A stretch of 64,000 nucleotides of DNA, from NCBI GenBank assembly GCA_024434115.1, contig QMIT01000005.1:124001-188000 (forward strand). The letters are read 5' to 3'. The first letter of the stretch is position 1. Each line of letters starts with the position of its first letter. A program made the translations under genes and the position numbers. Origin of the DNA: Chloroflexota bacterium (GTDB lineage Bacteria > Chloroflexota > Anaerolineae > Aggregatilineales > J027). Of this stretch, positions 8,649 to 18,051 are shown piece by piece. Below the pieces are notes generated by a model, which made no database searches, had not been told where the DNA came from, and saw nothing but the letters and a program-made list of their open reading frames with translations.

Positions 8649-10490
8649 TCATGCGTGCCGCTTCACCACAAATAGCGTCAGGTCATCCGATTGGGGGAGT
8701 TCCCCCGTAAACCCGGAGACCGCCTCCACAATCGCGTCCAAAATATCCCCGGCTGGTTGACTGGCGTGGGCTTCGACGGCAGCCCGCAGCCGTGCATCGC
8801 CAAATAAATCGCCTGCCGCATCCATCGCCTCGGTGACACCATCGGTATAACAGATGATGATGTCCCCCGGCTGCATGACCATCTGATTTTCCTCAAGGTG
8901 GATTTGCTCGAACATACCCAAAACAATGCCTTTGGCGTGTAGCGTCTCGAATGCGCCGTGTTCGGCCCGCCACCACAGCGGCGGGTTGTGTCCCCCGTTG
9001 GCATACACAAAACGTGCCTCGTTGGGATATAACACACCATAAAACGCCGTGAGAAAGACATCGGTTTGTGCGTCGGTGATGATTACTTCATTGGCCCGTA
9101 TCAGTGCTTCGGCGGGGGTACGGCGTCCACTGCTGGCAACCGAGCGAATGATGGTGCGGCTCATGGACATAAACAGGGCCGCCGGAATCCCCTTGCCGGC
9201 TACGTCACCAATGACCATGCCCAGTCGTTTGCCTTCACCTGCCAGCCAGAAAAAGTCATAAAAATCACCGCCGATCAGTCGTGCGGCCTGATAATACGAG
9301 CACATCTGCCAGCCGTCCATCACGGGACACGAATCGGGCAGTAGGCTGAGTTGAATCTGGCGGGCCAGCGTCAACTCTTCTTCCAACCGCCGACTCTCAG
9401 CCTCTTGTTGCAGCAGGCGGGCTTTTTCAATGGCAATCGCGGCCTGATTTGCCATCAACCGCAAAAAGCGCAGTTTATCAATATCCATTCTATAGACATG
9501 GCGCATATCCAAAACCAGCGTGCCAATCGAGTGCCCATCCACAATCAGCGGCACAATCACATGCCCACGAAACCCCTCAGCGGCTAACCAATCGGCACGG
9601 AAGGTCGGGGTGTCATTTTTCCAGATGTCTTCTATGACGACGGGTTGCTGTTTTCGCATGGCCCGCCCCGGCCCGGTGCGATCATCATTGGGCAGCAGGC
9701 GGCGCTCGGCTACAGGGTCGGCTTTCCATCCACTAACGGCCTTAAACGCCAGCCATGCCGAGTCTTCGCTGGGGAGCAGTAGGGCGCAGGCATCAAAATT
9801 TAGCAGGCGGCGGACTTCCTCCACCAAATAATTCATCAAGTCTTGCAGTTCCGAGCGGCTGAGGAGTTGATTGGAGAATTCCAACAGGACGGCCTGTTCA
9901 TGGATGCGTTGTTCGCGCAGCATATCAAACAGGCGGGCACGTTCAATCGCCGCCGCGATAATGTTGCCGACGCTGTTTAAAATGGTCAGCGATTCCTCGT
10001 TGAACTCGCTCCAATCCGAGGCTGCGACGTTCAAGATGCCGAGGGTCTGGTCGCCAATACGCAGCGGGGCGGAGGCATGTACAATCAAGCCGCGTGTATC
10101 CCCGCCCGATTCAATCAAACGGCTGCATTTCACCTCATTATAGGCCTCAGTTAATTTGCCCTTGTTGCAATAACCCTGACAATCACACCCGCCATCCCAT
10201 GCCGGGGCGCTTTCCAAATCCAGCGCGGGGGGCAGATTATGATAGGCCGCCAGCACATACCCTTTACCCCACCAACGTTCTTGGGCATTCGGCGAAATCA
10301 AAAATATCCAGCCCGTTTGCAGGCCCATCAATTCAACCAGACGGGCAAGGACAGAATTTAAAGCACCTTGTACATCCACCGCGCTATTGAGTGTGGCGGC
10401 GATTTCATTGAGCGTGGTTAGGCGCTCGATTAGTGTCGTTTCGTGAGACATGACCCCCCACTGAGTCATTGATACATTTTTCGGACGCAT
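8649..10490 (-). CDS. GAF-GAF-PP2C (SpoIIE/RsbU-type) serine phosphatase
   Basis: 613 residues, or 600 if the ATG at 10451 (after a run of G) is used instead of 10490. Two GAF sensor domains (about 20-195 and 210-365), a short coiled coil, and a PP2C-SpoIIE phosphatase domain (about 380-612) with GGDFYDFF, GDVAGKG and CYTDGVTEA, which carry the metal-binding Asp residues. In RsbU/RsbP relatives this domain dephosphorylates an anti-sigma-factor antagonist. No anti-sigma or antagonist gene lies next to it. No transmembrane segment, so it is cytoplasmic. The first GAF domain has an unusual Cys-rich loop (CDCQGYCNKG) that might bind a metal or a cluster. Confidence 0.9.
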   Translation of the reverse strand: MRPKNVSMTQWGVMSHETTLIERLTTLNEIAATLNSAVDVQGALNSVLARLVELMGLQTGWIFLISPNAQERWWGKGYVLAAYHNLPPALDLESAPAWDGGCDCQGYCNKGKLTEAYNEVKCSRLIESGGDTRGLIVHASAPLRIGDQTLGILNVAASDWSEFNEESLTILNSVGNIIAAAIERARLFDMLREQRIHEQAVLLEFSNQLLSRSELQDLMNYLVEEVRRLLNFDACALLLPSEDSAWLAFKAVSGWKADPVAERRLLPNDDRTGPGRAMRKQQPVVIEDIWKNDTPTFRADWLAAEGFRGHVIVPLIVDGHSIGTLVLDMRHVYRMDIDKLRFLRLMANQAAIAIEKARLLQQEAESRRLEEELTLARQIQLSLLPDSCPVMDGWQMCSYYQAARLIGGDFYDFFWLAGEGKRLGMVIGDVAGKGIPAALFMSMSRTIIRSVASSGRRTPAEALIRANEVIITDAQTDVFLTAFYGVLYPNEARFVYANGGHNPPLWWRAEHGAFETLHAKGIVLGMFEQIHLEENQMVMQPGDIIICYTDGVTEAMDAAGDLFGDARLRAAVEAHASQPAGDILDAIVEAVSGFTGELPQSDDLTLFVVKRHA

Positions 10491-10702
10491 GGTCTATTAT
10501 ACGGCGGAGTCCGGCGAATTGCTTTTGACTCGTTAATCTGTAGTGGATGATAGTTTCCTCCCAATGTTGGCCCGCTCAGGGCTTAAACATAGGCAATAAG
10601 GAGGGGACACCTTTCCTGCCCTCCATTCAAAAACGCGATAAGTGTCCTAAATTTGCTGCAAGGCTATAATGACATAAACAAGCGATAACAGGAAAAGATA
10701 CC
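10491..10702. other. Divergent intergenic region with possible promoter
   Basis: This 212-base region separates the phosphatase gene (minus) from the secreted DUF4397 protein (plus). A TATAAT hexamer is at 10665-10670, 33 bases before the downstream ATG, but no good -35 box stands at the right distance. Nothing else stands out. Confidence 0.35.
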
Positions 10703-12088
10703 ATGTCAAAACGAATTTTTTGGGGAATCATACTTATAGTTGGTCTCCTCGCCAATGGTGCCGGACCGGAACCTGTAAATGTACGCGCCCAAACATCCGC
10801 CGAATCACTGCTCGGGACTTATCAAGCCACAATAGACGGTATCACGTATCTGGATGTTGAAGATGGCTTCTATCAACTGGTGTTTGAAAAGTACCGCTTT
10901 TTTGTGACCTACTACGAGACGATTCTGTACGAAGGCCACTACTGGATAGACGGCGATCAGCTTGTCATGGCAGATGAGGAAAGTCGGTGTGTGGAGGAGC
11001 GCGAAGGGGTTTATCAGTGGGTGCGCGAGGGAGATAACATCACCTTCATTGAGGTTAAGGAAACATGTGGACGGCGGCGAGGTCTCTTCACTACGCCCGT
11101 CTGGACGCAGGTGGAAGAACAAATTCAACGCAGTGATTATAGTGCGCGTTTCCGTGTGATGCACCTCGCGGGTTTCATGGGCGACCCCGTCATTGACATC
11201 TATGTGAATGACACCCCGCTTCCATTCTATTTGCGGGCCGGCGACATATCCGTCTTTAAATATGTGCGCCCCGGAAACTACACCGTGCGGGTTGATTTTG
11301 GGGCGGATGACCCCGAATTGCGCGTACCCGACCCCATTGTGGTTGATTTTGAGCCGAATCACACCTACACCTTTGCTCTGTTGGGATGGGTGGTAGATGA
11401 CACCCATTTTTTCGCTATGTTTGACGAGACCGCCGAGACCGCTTTTTTTGATCTCACCAAAGCCAGTCCTAGCCTGATTATTCACAACGTCAGTGGGATG
11501 CCGCCAATTGATTTGGTTGAGGATAATCTCAAACTCGTGCAACATTTGGCATTTGGCGAATATGGATGGGCGGAGATGCCTCCCAGTGACGAGCATATCC
11601 TTCATTTCACCCTATCTGAGGACATCAATGACACGGTGATTGCCATGTCTGTGCCTCCGAGGGCACCCGGCTTGATTACATTTTACGCATTTACGGGGTT
11701 GTATCCCGGCACATTTGAACGCGACTTTTTTGTCGAGGGGTATCCGCACTTTGGCGGTGAAGTTCAGATCCGCGACGGGGGCGAACGCACGATTGAGGAT
11801 TTTTCCGACGAGGTGGGGATTGGTGAGCGTGTTCGTTATACCCATGTGGTGACCGAACCGCGCAATCTTTATGTCCAGATGGTGAGCGGAGAATTTGACC
11901 TTGACCCCTTTGTCCGCCTCTATAATGAGGCTGGGGAACTGCTTGCTGCCAACAATGATATCTCGTGGTATGCTGGCCCGATTGATGCCGCCATCAAGCG
12001 TTATCCTGTGATCCCCGGCACGTATATTATCGAGGTGGGTTCCTTTTTGGATGTGTCCGGCGGTCAATTTACGGTTGATATTGATTAG
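10703..12088 (+). CDS. Secreted DUF4397-containing protein
   Basis: 461 residues with an N-terminal signal peptide (helix IFWGIILIVGLLANGAG). The middle contains a DUF4397-type unit beginning near residue 149 (FRVMHLAG, IDIYVNDTPLPF, VRPGNYTVRVDF), and the C-terminal 90 residues look like a bacterial pre-peptidase domain (LYVQMVSG, PFVRLYNEAGELLAANND, PGTYIIEVGSF). Such proteins are exported and of unknown function. A second DUF4397 protein lies at 59996-61078. Confidence 0.8.
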   Translation: MSKRIFWGIILIVGLLANGAGPEPVNVRAQTSAESLLGTYQATIDGITYLDVEDGFYQLVFEKYRFFVTYYETILYEGHYWIDGDQLVMADEESRCVEEREGVYQWVREGDNITFIEVKETCGRRRGLFTTPVWTQVEEQIQRSDYSARFRVMHLAGFMGDPVIDIYVNDTPLPFYLRAGDISVFKYVRPGNYTVRVDFGADDPELRVPDPIVVDFEPNHTYTFALLGWVVDDTHFFAMFDETAETAFFDLTKASPSLIIHNVSGMPPIDLVEDNLKLVQHLAFGEYGWAEMPPSDEHILHFTLSEDINDTVIAMSVPPRAPGLITFYAFTGLYPGTFERDFFVEGYPHFGGEVQIRDGGERTIEDFSDEVGIGERVRYTHVVTEPRNLYVQMVSGEFDLDPFVRLYNEAGELLAANNDISWYAGPIDAAIKRYPVIPGTYIIEVGSFLDVSGGQFTVDID

Positions 12089-12126
12089 CAGATCAAGGTT
12101 TTTCTTCATGGACTTGCATCATCAAA

Positions 12127-12153
12127 AGGGGTAGGAAAATCGCATCTACCCCT
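12127..12153 (+). terminator. Terminator hairpin after the DUF4397 gene
   Basis: AGGGGTAG at 12127-12134 pairs with CTACCCCT at 12146-12153. The following bases are only moderately T-rich, so the hairpin may need help or may act in both directions, between two convergent genes. Confidence 0.5.
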
Positions 12154-12253
12154 CCTGTAATTATTCTTGTTGATAGCTCACAGGCGATATTATCCAATAA
12201 CGGTGAACACCAACGGGACGGATTGGGCGAATTGCTGGTCTAGGTTTGAGCCG

Positions 12254-14227
12254 CTAGGAGCGGACACCCCACACCAGCACGGTACTATCAAAGCTGCCTG
12301 AGAGCAATGCTGTGCCATCCGCATTGAACAACAAACTGGTGACATCATCCAGATGCCCGGTCAGTGCAATCAATTCCGTCTGGGTGGCAATGTCCAATAC
12401 ATGTACCGTGCCATCCGCACTCCCCGTCGCCAGCAGTTGATTATCTGGACTAAACGCCATGCTCACCGTATTGCCTGTGCCCGCTGGCAGTTCGGCCAAC
12501 AAATCACCTGTCGCCACGTCCCAAATCCAAATACGGCCTTCGTTGCCAAGCGAAGCCAGCAAGATCGCATCGGGGCTAAAGGTAAGTGATTTTACTGGGC
12601 CATCCTGCAAAAACACCTCGGTTGGTTTACCAGAGAGCGTATCCCATAGGTGAATCGTTCCGGCTTCGTCCCCACTCGCCAGCACGCGACCATCGGAAGT
12701 GAAAAGGGCTGCGGATGGGGGCGCTGAAACTAATGTTTGTGTGACAGCCTCACCGCCATCCAACGGTATTTGCAGCACCGTGAATGCCCCGTTCTGCATC
12801 ATCGCCAACCAAATCGTGGTCCCGTCCGCCGAAAATACCCCGCTGAAAACCCGATCCCCGTTCTGGACTGGAACATTCATTTCCGTGCCAGTGACGGTAT
12901 CCCAAACCTTGTAATCACTGACGACGTGGTTGGCAATCGCTACCAGTTGTAAACCATTGGGATGCCATGCGACCCCTTCAATCGAAGCAAACCAACCGGA
13001 TTCAAGGATGGGGCGTTCGCCGCTTGTGGCAGTATCCCACACCCGCACCACATGATCAAAGCCGCCTGCCGCTAACAGCTCCTCATCGGCGCTCAACGCC
13101 AAGTGGTCAGCCGCACCATAGTGCCCCGTCACGCGACCCTGTTCGGTAAAGGTGGCGGTGTCCCACAGCCGGAGTGTGCCATCGTACCCAGTTGCTGCCA
13201 GCCATACCCCGTTGGCGCTGAAGGCAACATGATTGACCACTCCGGCATAATCGTCCAAAGCCTTGCTCAATTCACCCGTTGCGCGGTCAAATATCCTGAC
13301 TGCCTCGGCCAATCCACCTAAATCCGTCGTCGCGCTTACCACCCACTGACTATCGGGGCTAATGGCAATTGAATAATTGACGAGATACTCCTCATGGTTA
13401 TCTACCGTCCATAGCATTTCATTGGTCTGCACATCCCAGACATGCAGTTCATAGTTCGCCCCAACTGCCAAATAGCGCCCATCTTGGCTAAGGGCCAGCG
13501 CCGAAAGATACGTGCCCGTTTGACTCGTTTCTCGCTTGACCAGTACCGATTCCTCACTGGTTTTGCGATTCCACGCATGGATGGTATAACCACCGATTTC
13601 CGCTGTGGCAGATTCGCTGGTACCCCAGATAAAACTCAAGCTGTTCGGGGTGAAGGTCATGGGTGCATCAAGGGTTTCGCCTTTTGGAAAGGATGCTACT
13701 TCGCCAAAAGTCGCGGTATCCCAAACGCGAACCGTCGCATCCCGCGCATCTGAAGCCAACAGCTTACCATCGGGGCTAAAAACCACGTCTAGGATGGCAT
13801 CAGTGTGGCCTTCCAATGTGGCGATTTGTTCGTGGGTCATTAGGTCGTAAAGGGCAATCTCACCATTCATCCCACCGCTGGCATAGAATCGCCCATCGGG
13901 GCTAAACGCACCGGCATCGGCTTGATCGGTATACGCCGGGATGATGGGCGCGTTCGGCCAGTTACTTTCCGCCAGATTTTCCGCATCATAGACCCATGCC
14001 CCTAGCGATGTGGCAATCCCGATGTGGTGATCCATCCAACCCAAGCCAAATATCCGACCCTTGCCCAGTTGGGCCACCTGTTGCATTTGGGCGGCGTTGG
14101 CAGGGGTAATCGGACTAAGGCCTGCCGGGATAAGGGTATGGTTGCCGCTTTGGGCCTGCAAACCACTGGTGGGCACCAAGGTGAAAATTGCAAGAATAAG
14201 ATACACATAGAAAAAGCGTCGGTTCAT
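12254..14227 (-). CDS. Secreted WD40-repeat beta-propeller protein
   Basis: 657 residues: a signal peptide (TFLVPTSGLQAQS region) and then many WD40 repeats, each with the pattern GHxxxV-SPDGxxLAS-xxDxxVRVWD (for example DGTLRLWDTATF, DHVVRVWDTAT, DGTVHVLDIATQ). The repeats run from about residue 100 to the end and suggest at least one 14-blade or two 7-blade propellers. Such proteins are scaffolds; an exported WD40 protein is typical of large-genome Chloroflexota and similar bacteria. An AAAGG site precedes the ATG. Confidence 0.88.
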   Translation of the reverse strand: MNRRFFYVYLILAIFTLVPTSGLQAQSGNHTLIPAGLSPITPANAAQMQQVAQLGKGRIFGLGWMDHHIGIATSLGAWVYDAENLAESNWPNAPIIPAYTDQADAGAFSPDGRFYASGGMNGEIALYDLMTHEQIATLEGHTDAILDVVFSPDGKLLASDARDATVRVWDTATFGEVASFPKGETLDAPMTFTPNSLSFIWGTSESATAEIGGYTIHAWNRKTSEESVLVKRETSQTGTYLSALALSQDGRYLAVGANYELHVWDVQTNEMLWTVDNHEEYLVNYSIAISPDSQWVVSATTDLGGLAEAVRIFDRATGELSKALDDYAGVVNHVAFSANGVWLAATGYDGTLRLWDTATFTEQGRVTGHYGAADHLALSADEELLAAGGFDHVVRVWDTATSGERPILESGWFASIEGVAWHPNGLQLVAIANHVVSDYKVWDTVTGTEMNVPVQNGDRVFSGVFSADGTTIWLAMMQNGAFTVLQIPLDGGEAVTQTLVSAPPSAALFTSDGRVLASGDEAGTIHLWDTLSGKPTEVFLQDGPVKSLTFSPDAILLASLGNEGRIWIWDVATGDLLAELPAGTGNTVSMAFSPDNQLLATGSADGTVHVLDIATQTELIALTGHLDDVTSLLFNADGTALLSGSFDSTVLVWGVRS

Positions 14228-14333
14228 GAGGATAGCCTTTCATAACTGAGACAAACAAAGGATGTCGCTCGTCTATTAGGACAGTTCAAGGTGAAGGATT
14301 GTTCCATCCAGCATCACCGTCCGTAGTCCAAAC

Positions 14334-14362
14334 AAAAAAGGGTGAGAAACACTTCCTCACCC
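14334..14362 (-). terminator. Intrinsic terminator of the duplicated-domain secreted protein gene
   Basis: GGGTGAG (14340-14346) and CTCACCC (14356-14362) form a hairpin followed on the minus strand by a T-run (A-run at 14334-14339). It stands 30 bases past the stop at 14393. Confidence 0.65.
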
Positions 14363-14392
14363 CTTGTGTGAAAAAACGAATGTGGCCTGCGT

Positions 14393-15373
14393 CTAAAGCT
14401 CACATGGCGTGGTCAGCAGTTCAATATCGGTGGCGTCCGTCGGGGCGACCTTGATGGAGGCGCTGTAAAAGTTCCAGAACGGCGGCGGTGGGGTTGGGCC
14501 AGACCCGACATTCGAACTACGGGCCACATAGCAGCCATAATAGCGTTGCGGACCCGCATTCTTCTCTGTGCCAATCAAAATGGTGGGCATAGACACAAAG
14601 GTACTTCCCGCCGCACCGTCGTATTGAATCCCCAGCAGCAGCGCCACAAAAATATCGGTGGTGTTGGCATAGCCCTGTACAAATTGGTTGTAGCTTAGGC
14701 CATTGGGGGGTGAACTCCAATAGTTGTAGGCGCGGGTATAGTCTTTGAGATGTACGGCGTTGAAGTATGAGCGCAGTAGCCAAATCGGACTCTCACGCGA
14801 ATCTACCACGAGATCACCCAGCGCAGGCGGGTTGCAGGAGGTTCGCATCAAATTGACATCCACCTCCTCAAGGGCGATTTCCTCAAATCCGCTGGTTTCA
14901 TTCGCCAGCGACCAAGGATTATCCATGACATTCGTGTCGGTTGTTGTCTCCACGCGGGAAACCTTTGCGGTAAAACACCCGACATAGGCTTTTGTCGTGC
15001 CATTGGTCTGCGAGGCAATCAGCAAAGTTGGCACGGCGTCATAGGTTGTTCCGGCGGCCACCCCTTCCCGAATCAGGGTGCTGACGACTACCCATACATC
15101 GGTGGTTTGGGCGAATCCTGCCGAAAATTGGGCCAATGTCTGACCCTGTGGAGCACTATCCCAATAGCTATAGGCGCGGGCATAATCACGCAGCATGATC
15201 GCGTTGTAGTAGGACTGAATCAGCAACACTGGGTCGCTACGGTCTTCAAATGGAATAGGCGCTTGCGGTTTGGGCGCGGCATTGACATGCTGATGGGGTA
15301 CAAGGGCGATATTCGCCAGCAGGAAGAGCACCAACCCGATGATGGCAAAACGAGCAGGGTGGCAGCATTTCAT
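14393..15373 (-). CDS. Secreted protein with two tandem copies of one domain
   Basis: Start chosen at the ATG at 15373, which has a GAGAGG site and opens a signal peptide (FAIIGLVLFLLANIAL). The 327-residue protein repeats one unit of about 95-100 residues: each copy has SYYNA/SYFNA, DYxRAYxYW, a P-x-G pair, FxxGxAxTTD, a central GxxYDxxP-like strand and a late YxGCFxA/YYGCYVA segment with one Cys. The family is not recognised; it could be an NTF2/SnoaL-like fold by pattern, but that is a guess. Confidence 0.75.
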   Translation of the reverse strand: MKCCHPARFAIIGLVLFLLANIALVPHQHVNAAPKPQAPIPFEDRSDPVLLIQSYYNAIMLRDYARAYSYWDSAPQGQTLAQFSAGFAQTTDVWVVVSTLIREGVAAGTTYDAVPTLLIASQTNGTTKAYVGCFTAKVSRVETTTDTNVMDNPWSLANETSGFEEIALEEVDVNLMRTSCNPPALGDLVVDSRESPIWLLRSYFNAVHLKDYTRAYNYWSSPPNGLSYNQFVQGYANTTDIFVALLLGIQYDGAAGSTFVSMPTILIGTEKNAGPQRYYGCYVARSSNVGSGPTPPPPFWNFYSASIKVAPTDATDIELLTTPCEL

Positions 15374-15465
15374 GAGTAACCTCTCAATGAAGTTAAATTG
15401 TGTGATGACTTGATGATAGGCCAAATTAGGCATCATTGCTAGACGACTTGCCTGTGGTCAGACCC

Positions 15466-15567
15466 CTATGCGGGTTGCATCGCCTCCTCAATCGCCTGTG
15501 CCAATTTAGGTATCGCAGTGCGGATTTCATCCGGGGTGACACAGAGGATATGCCGTTGATTTTTGTA
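15466..15567 (-). pseudogene. Remnant of a MocR-type regulator 3' end
   Basis: On the minus strand this reads RHILC, then VTPDEIRTAIPKLAQAIEE, then a stop at 15466-15468, matching the end of the intact MocR-type gene at 16353-17900 (VTPDEIRTAMPKLAQAIEE). At the DNA level 50 of 58 bases match between 15483-15540 and 16394-16451. Most differences are silent, so it comes from a once coding copy. No upstream part of the gene is present. Confidence 0.75.
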
Positions 15568-15626
15568 TATGATTCATTACTATACCTGCTGAATTTTTAT
15601 TTATTGCCGTTTTGGGGAGGTTGAGA

Positions 15627-16010
15627 TTGTCCCATTTATCGCCAAAATTTTATCTTGATTCGCATATCAGCAAGGAAGTGGCAATACAACTTCGCCGCAA
15701 AGGTATAGATGCAATTCATTGTGCTGAACTGGGTAAACAAGACGATTCAGATGAAGCCCATCTCATTTTTTCCACTGAGCAGGAACGAATAATGGTATCA
15801 TGTGATAAACGTATAGAACAGCAATTGCATTTCGCGTGGATTGAGCAAGGTCGAGAACATGCCGGAATCATCTTCGTGCAGAATGAGGATTGTGAAGGGG
15901 AACGCGGGATTAGTGTAATAGTACGGGAACTCATTTTTCTTTGTGAAGCGGTTCAAGAAGGTGCGTGTAGCGTCGAGGATGATTTGTACAATCAGTTTTG
16001 GAGAGTGTGA
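15627..16010 (+). CDS. DUF5615 PIN-like toxin
   Basis: About 127 residues, using the TTG at 15627, which stands six bases after GGGGAGG; no ATG is available. The sequence has the DUF5615/Mut7-C PIN-like features: an early acidic strand (KFYLDSHISKEVAIQLRRKGIDAIH) containing Asp, then DDSDEAHLIFSTEQ and MVSCDKRI, with the conserved Asp residues of the nuclease centre. Its partner, a DUF433 protein, begins one base after the stop. In most such pairs the DUF433 gene comes first; here the toxin gene is first. Confidence 0.75.
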   Translation: MSHLSPKFYLDSHISKEVAIQLRRKGIDAIHCAELGKQDDSDEAHLIFSTEQERIMVSCDKRIEQQLHFAWIEQGREHAGIIFVQNEDCEGERGISVIVRELIFLCEAVQEGACSVEDDLYNQFWRV

Positions 16011-16011
16011 A

Positions 16012-16356
16012 ATGCCGATTTTACCCATCAATCATATCGCAAGTGATCCAAGCCATCGCAGCGGACAGCCACGAGTGGTCGGCACAGGCATTACGGTTCA
16101 ATTTCTTGCCGGATACCTCAAGCGAGGCTATCCAGTCGAGGAGGTTTGTCGTTTGCACGACCTTACTGCCGGACAAGTCTATGCTGCGTGGTCGTATTAC
16201 GCTGACCATCAAGCCGAAATTGACGCCGCCATTAGGGAAGATGAGGCCCACTACGAAAGCATTGGGCGCTCTCTTAAGGAACTTCCCGGTTACGAGGAAC
16301 GACTGGCCCGTGTGGAGGCTGAACAATCGCCAGTCAATGAAGGTTCATCAGATTAG
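16012..16356 (+). CDS. DUF433 antitoxin-like DNA-binding protein
   Basis: 114 residues; ATG at 16012 with GGAGAG just upstream. It has the DUF433 core: RSGQPRVVGTGITVQFLAGYL followed by the helix-turn-helix-like GYPVEEVCRLHDLTAGQVYAAWSYYADH. A long, charged helical tail follows. Family members pair with DUF5615 proteins as predicted toxin-antitoxin units; the tail may bind the toxin. Confidence 0.78.
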   Translation: MPILPINHIASDPSHRSGQPRVVGTGITVQFLAGYLKRGYPVEEVCRLHDLTAGQVYAAWSYYADHQAEIDAAIREDEAHYESIGRSLKELPGYEERLARVEAEQSPVNEGSSD

Positions 16357-17900
16357 CGTGAGGGCGACGACGAGCTTGCTGAAAGAGTCAAGACCTCTTC
16401 AATCGCTTGCGCCAATTTGGGCATGGCAGTGCGGATTTCATCGGGGGTAACGGGGCTGAATCCCAATAGTAGGCCATGTCGTGGGGTGGTGTTGCCTACA
16501 TAAAAGGTGGAGGCAGGCGGGGTGCGAAGGCCCTGTCTGGCGGCGGATTCCCAGACCTGCCGATCATCCATCCCCGCTGGCAGCCATGCGATAACGTGCA
16601 TTCCCGCATCCGATAGCCCAAATTCCAATAATCCCGCCAAATAACGGGCCGCTTCTTCCATAAACACATCGCGCCGTTCGGCATACAGCTTTCGCATCCG
16701 GCGAATGTGACGGGTGAAATGGCCTTCGCGGATAAATTCAGTGGCAATAGCCTGCGGTTCAAGGGGCAGGGTATAACCCATCACCGCCCGCGCCCCGACA
16801 AAGGCCTTCACCAAATCGGGTGGCGCGACCACATAACCCAGACGCAAACCGGGAAACAGCACTTTGCTAAATGTGCCCATGTAAATTACACGGTTATGGA
16901 CATCCAGCCCTTGCAGCGAGGCCAATGGATAGCCGCTGTAGCGAAATTCGCTGTCATAATCATCCTCCAAAATCCACGCCCCGGCTTGCTCGGCCCAATG
17001 CAAGAGTTTCATGCGCCGCGCCAATGACAAGGTGCTGCCTGTCGGGAATTGATGCGAGGGGGTGACATAGACCAATTTGGCATGGGGCGCTTGATGGATG
17101 CCTGCCTCAACGTCTAGCCCTTCATCATCCACCGGAATCGGCACAAGGCTGATTTTTTCGGTGTACAGCACATTTCGCACAGGGGAATACAGTGGATTTT
17201 CGACCCACGCCGCGTCCCCCGCATTACACAAGAGCCGTACCGCCATGTAGAGCGATTGCTGTGTCCCCGCTGTGATAAATACCTGCTCGGTCTCACAGCG
17301 CACCCCCCGCGCCACCCGTAGATATTCAGTGACGGCCTCTCGTAATGGCATATACCCTGCCAACCCTTGTTCGCTACCGATTGCCATTGGTGGGTTATCC
17401 CGAAAATGCCGCACTGCCATCTGTCCCCACTGCTCAAATGGAAAGGCCCGTAAATCCGGTACACCGACACTAAACGCCAGTGAACTCGGTGGTATGCTGA
17501 CACGCGGCATTGAAAATCGCTGGGCCAGCCAATCGTAGCGTGTGCCATGTTCGGAGAGGTCACGTTTGGGCAGGGGGTGGGGTTCGGGTGGGGTGTGGTT
17601 GACAAAAGCCGATAGTGATTCTTCGGGCAGTTCGCTGGTCACAAAAGTGCCCGATCCGGCCCGTGATTCCAAATAACCCTCGGCGATGAGTTGGTCAATG
17701 GCATTAATCACCGTATTGCGCGAGACCAACAGCACTTCGGCCAGATCGCGGGTAGAAGGTAGGCGTACCCCGGCGTCCAGATGGCGGGTAATAATGGCTT
17801 GACGCAGCGCCTCATAAATTTGCCGATACAAGGGAGTCGGCAGTTGGCTTTCGAGGCGGATAATCGAGAGCATAAACGAGGCGGGTAGTGATTTGCTCAT
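16353..17900 (-). CDS. MocR/PdxR-type regulator (GntR wHTH + aminotransferase fold)
   Basis: 515 residues from the ATG at 17900; an in-frame TTG at 17930 is an alternative, and the ribosome site is not clear for either. N-terminal GntR winged helix (PLYRQIYEALRQAI, LPSTRDLAEVLLVSRNTVINAIDQL) and a C-terminal class I aminotransferase domain with the PLP lysine in YMGTFSKVLFPGLRLGY and DDYDSEFRY. Members sense PLP or amino compounds. The 3' end overlaps the antitoxin gene's end by four bases (convergent). A remnant of a second copy's 3' end lies beyond the toxin-antitoxin pair. Confidence 0.9.
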   Translation of the reverse strand: MSKSLPASFMLSIIRLESQLPTPLYRQIYEALRQAIITRHLDAGVRLPSTRDLAEVLLVSRNTVINAIDQLIAEGYLESRAGSGTFVTSELPEESLSAFVNHTPPEPHPLPKRDLSEHGTRYDWLAQRFSMPRVSIPPSSLAFSVGVPDLRAFPFEQWGQMAVRHFRDNPPMAIGSEQGLAGYMPLREAVTEYLRVARGVRCETEQVFITAGTQQSLYMAVRLLCNAGDAAWVENPLYSPVRNVLYTEKISLVPIPVDDEGLDVEAGIHQAPHAKLVYVTPSHQFPTGSTLSLARRMKLLHWAEQAGAWILEDDYDSEFRYSGYPLASLQGLDVHNRVIYMGTFSKVLFPGLRLGYVVAPPDLVKAFVGARAVMGYTLPLEPQAIATEFIREGHFTRHIRRMRKLYAERRDVFMEEAARYLAGLLEFGLSDAGMHVIAWLPAGMDDRQVWESAARQGLRTPPASTFYVGNTTPRHGLLLGFSPVTPDEIRTAMPKLAQAIEEVLTLSASSSSPSR

Positions 17901-18051
17901 CGTAAAATTGGTACTATCCCTCTCATCCAAAGTGGTGCTTGAGTCAACCGTCTATTCCCCTTACGATGCAAACTATAGCGTATCCTTCCGGGGGTGGACG
18001 CCGCAGTTCGCCCCTTTCGGAACCATCATTATTATTACAAGGAGAAGGCGT

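Noticed and set aside
10805..11605. Minus-strand frame of 266 codons within the DUF4397 gene
   Set aside because: It is antisense to a gene with a signal peptide and recognisable domain; no ribosome site or motif supports it.
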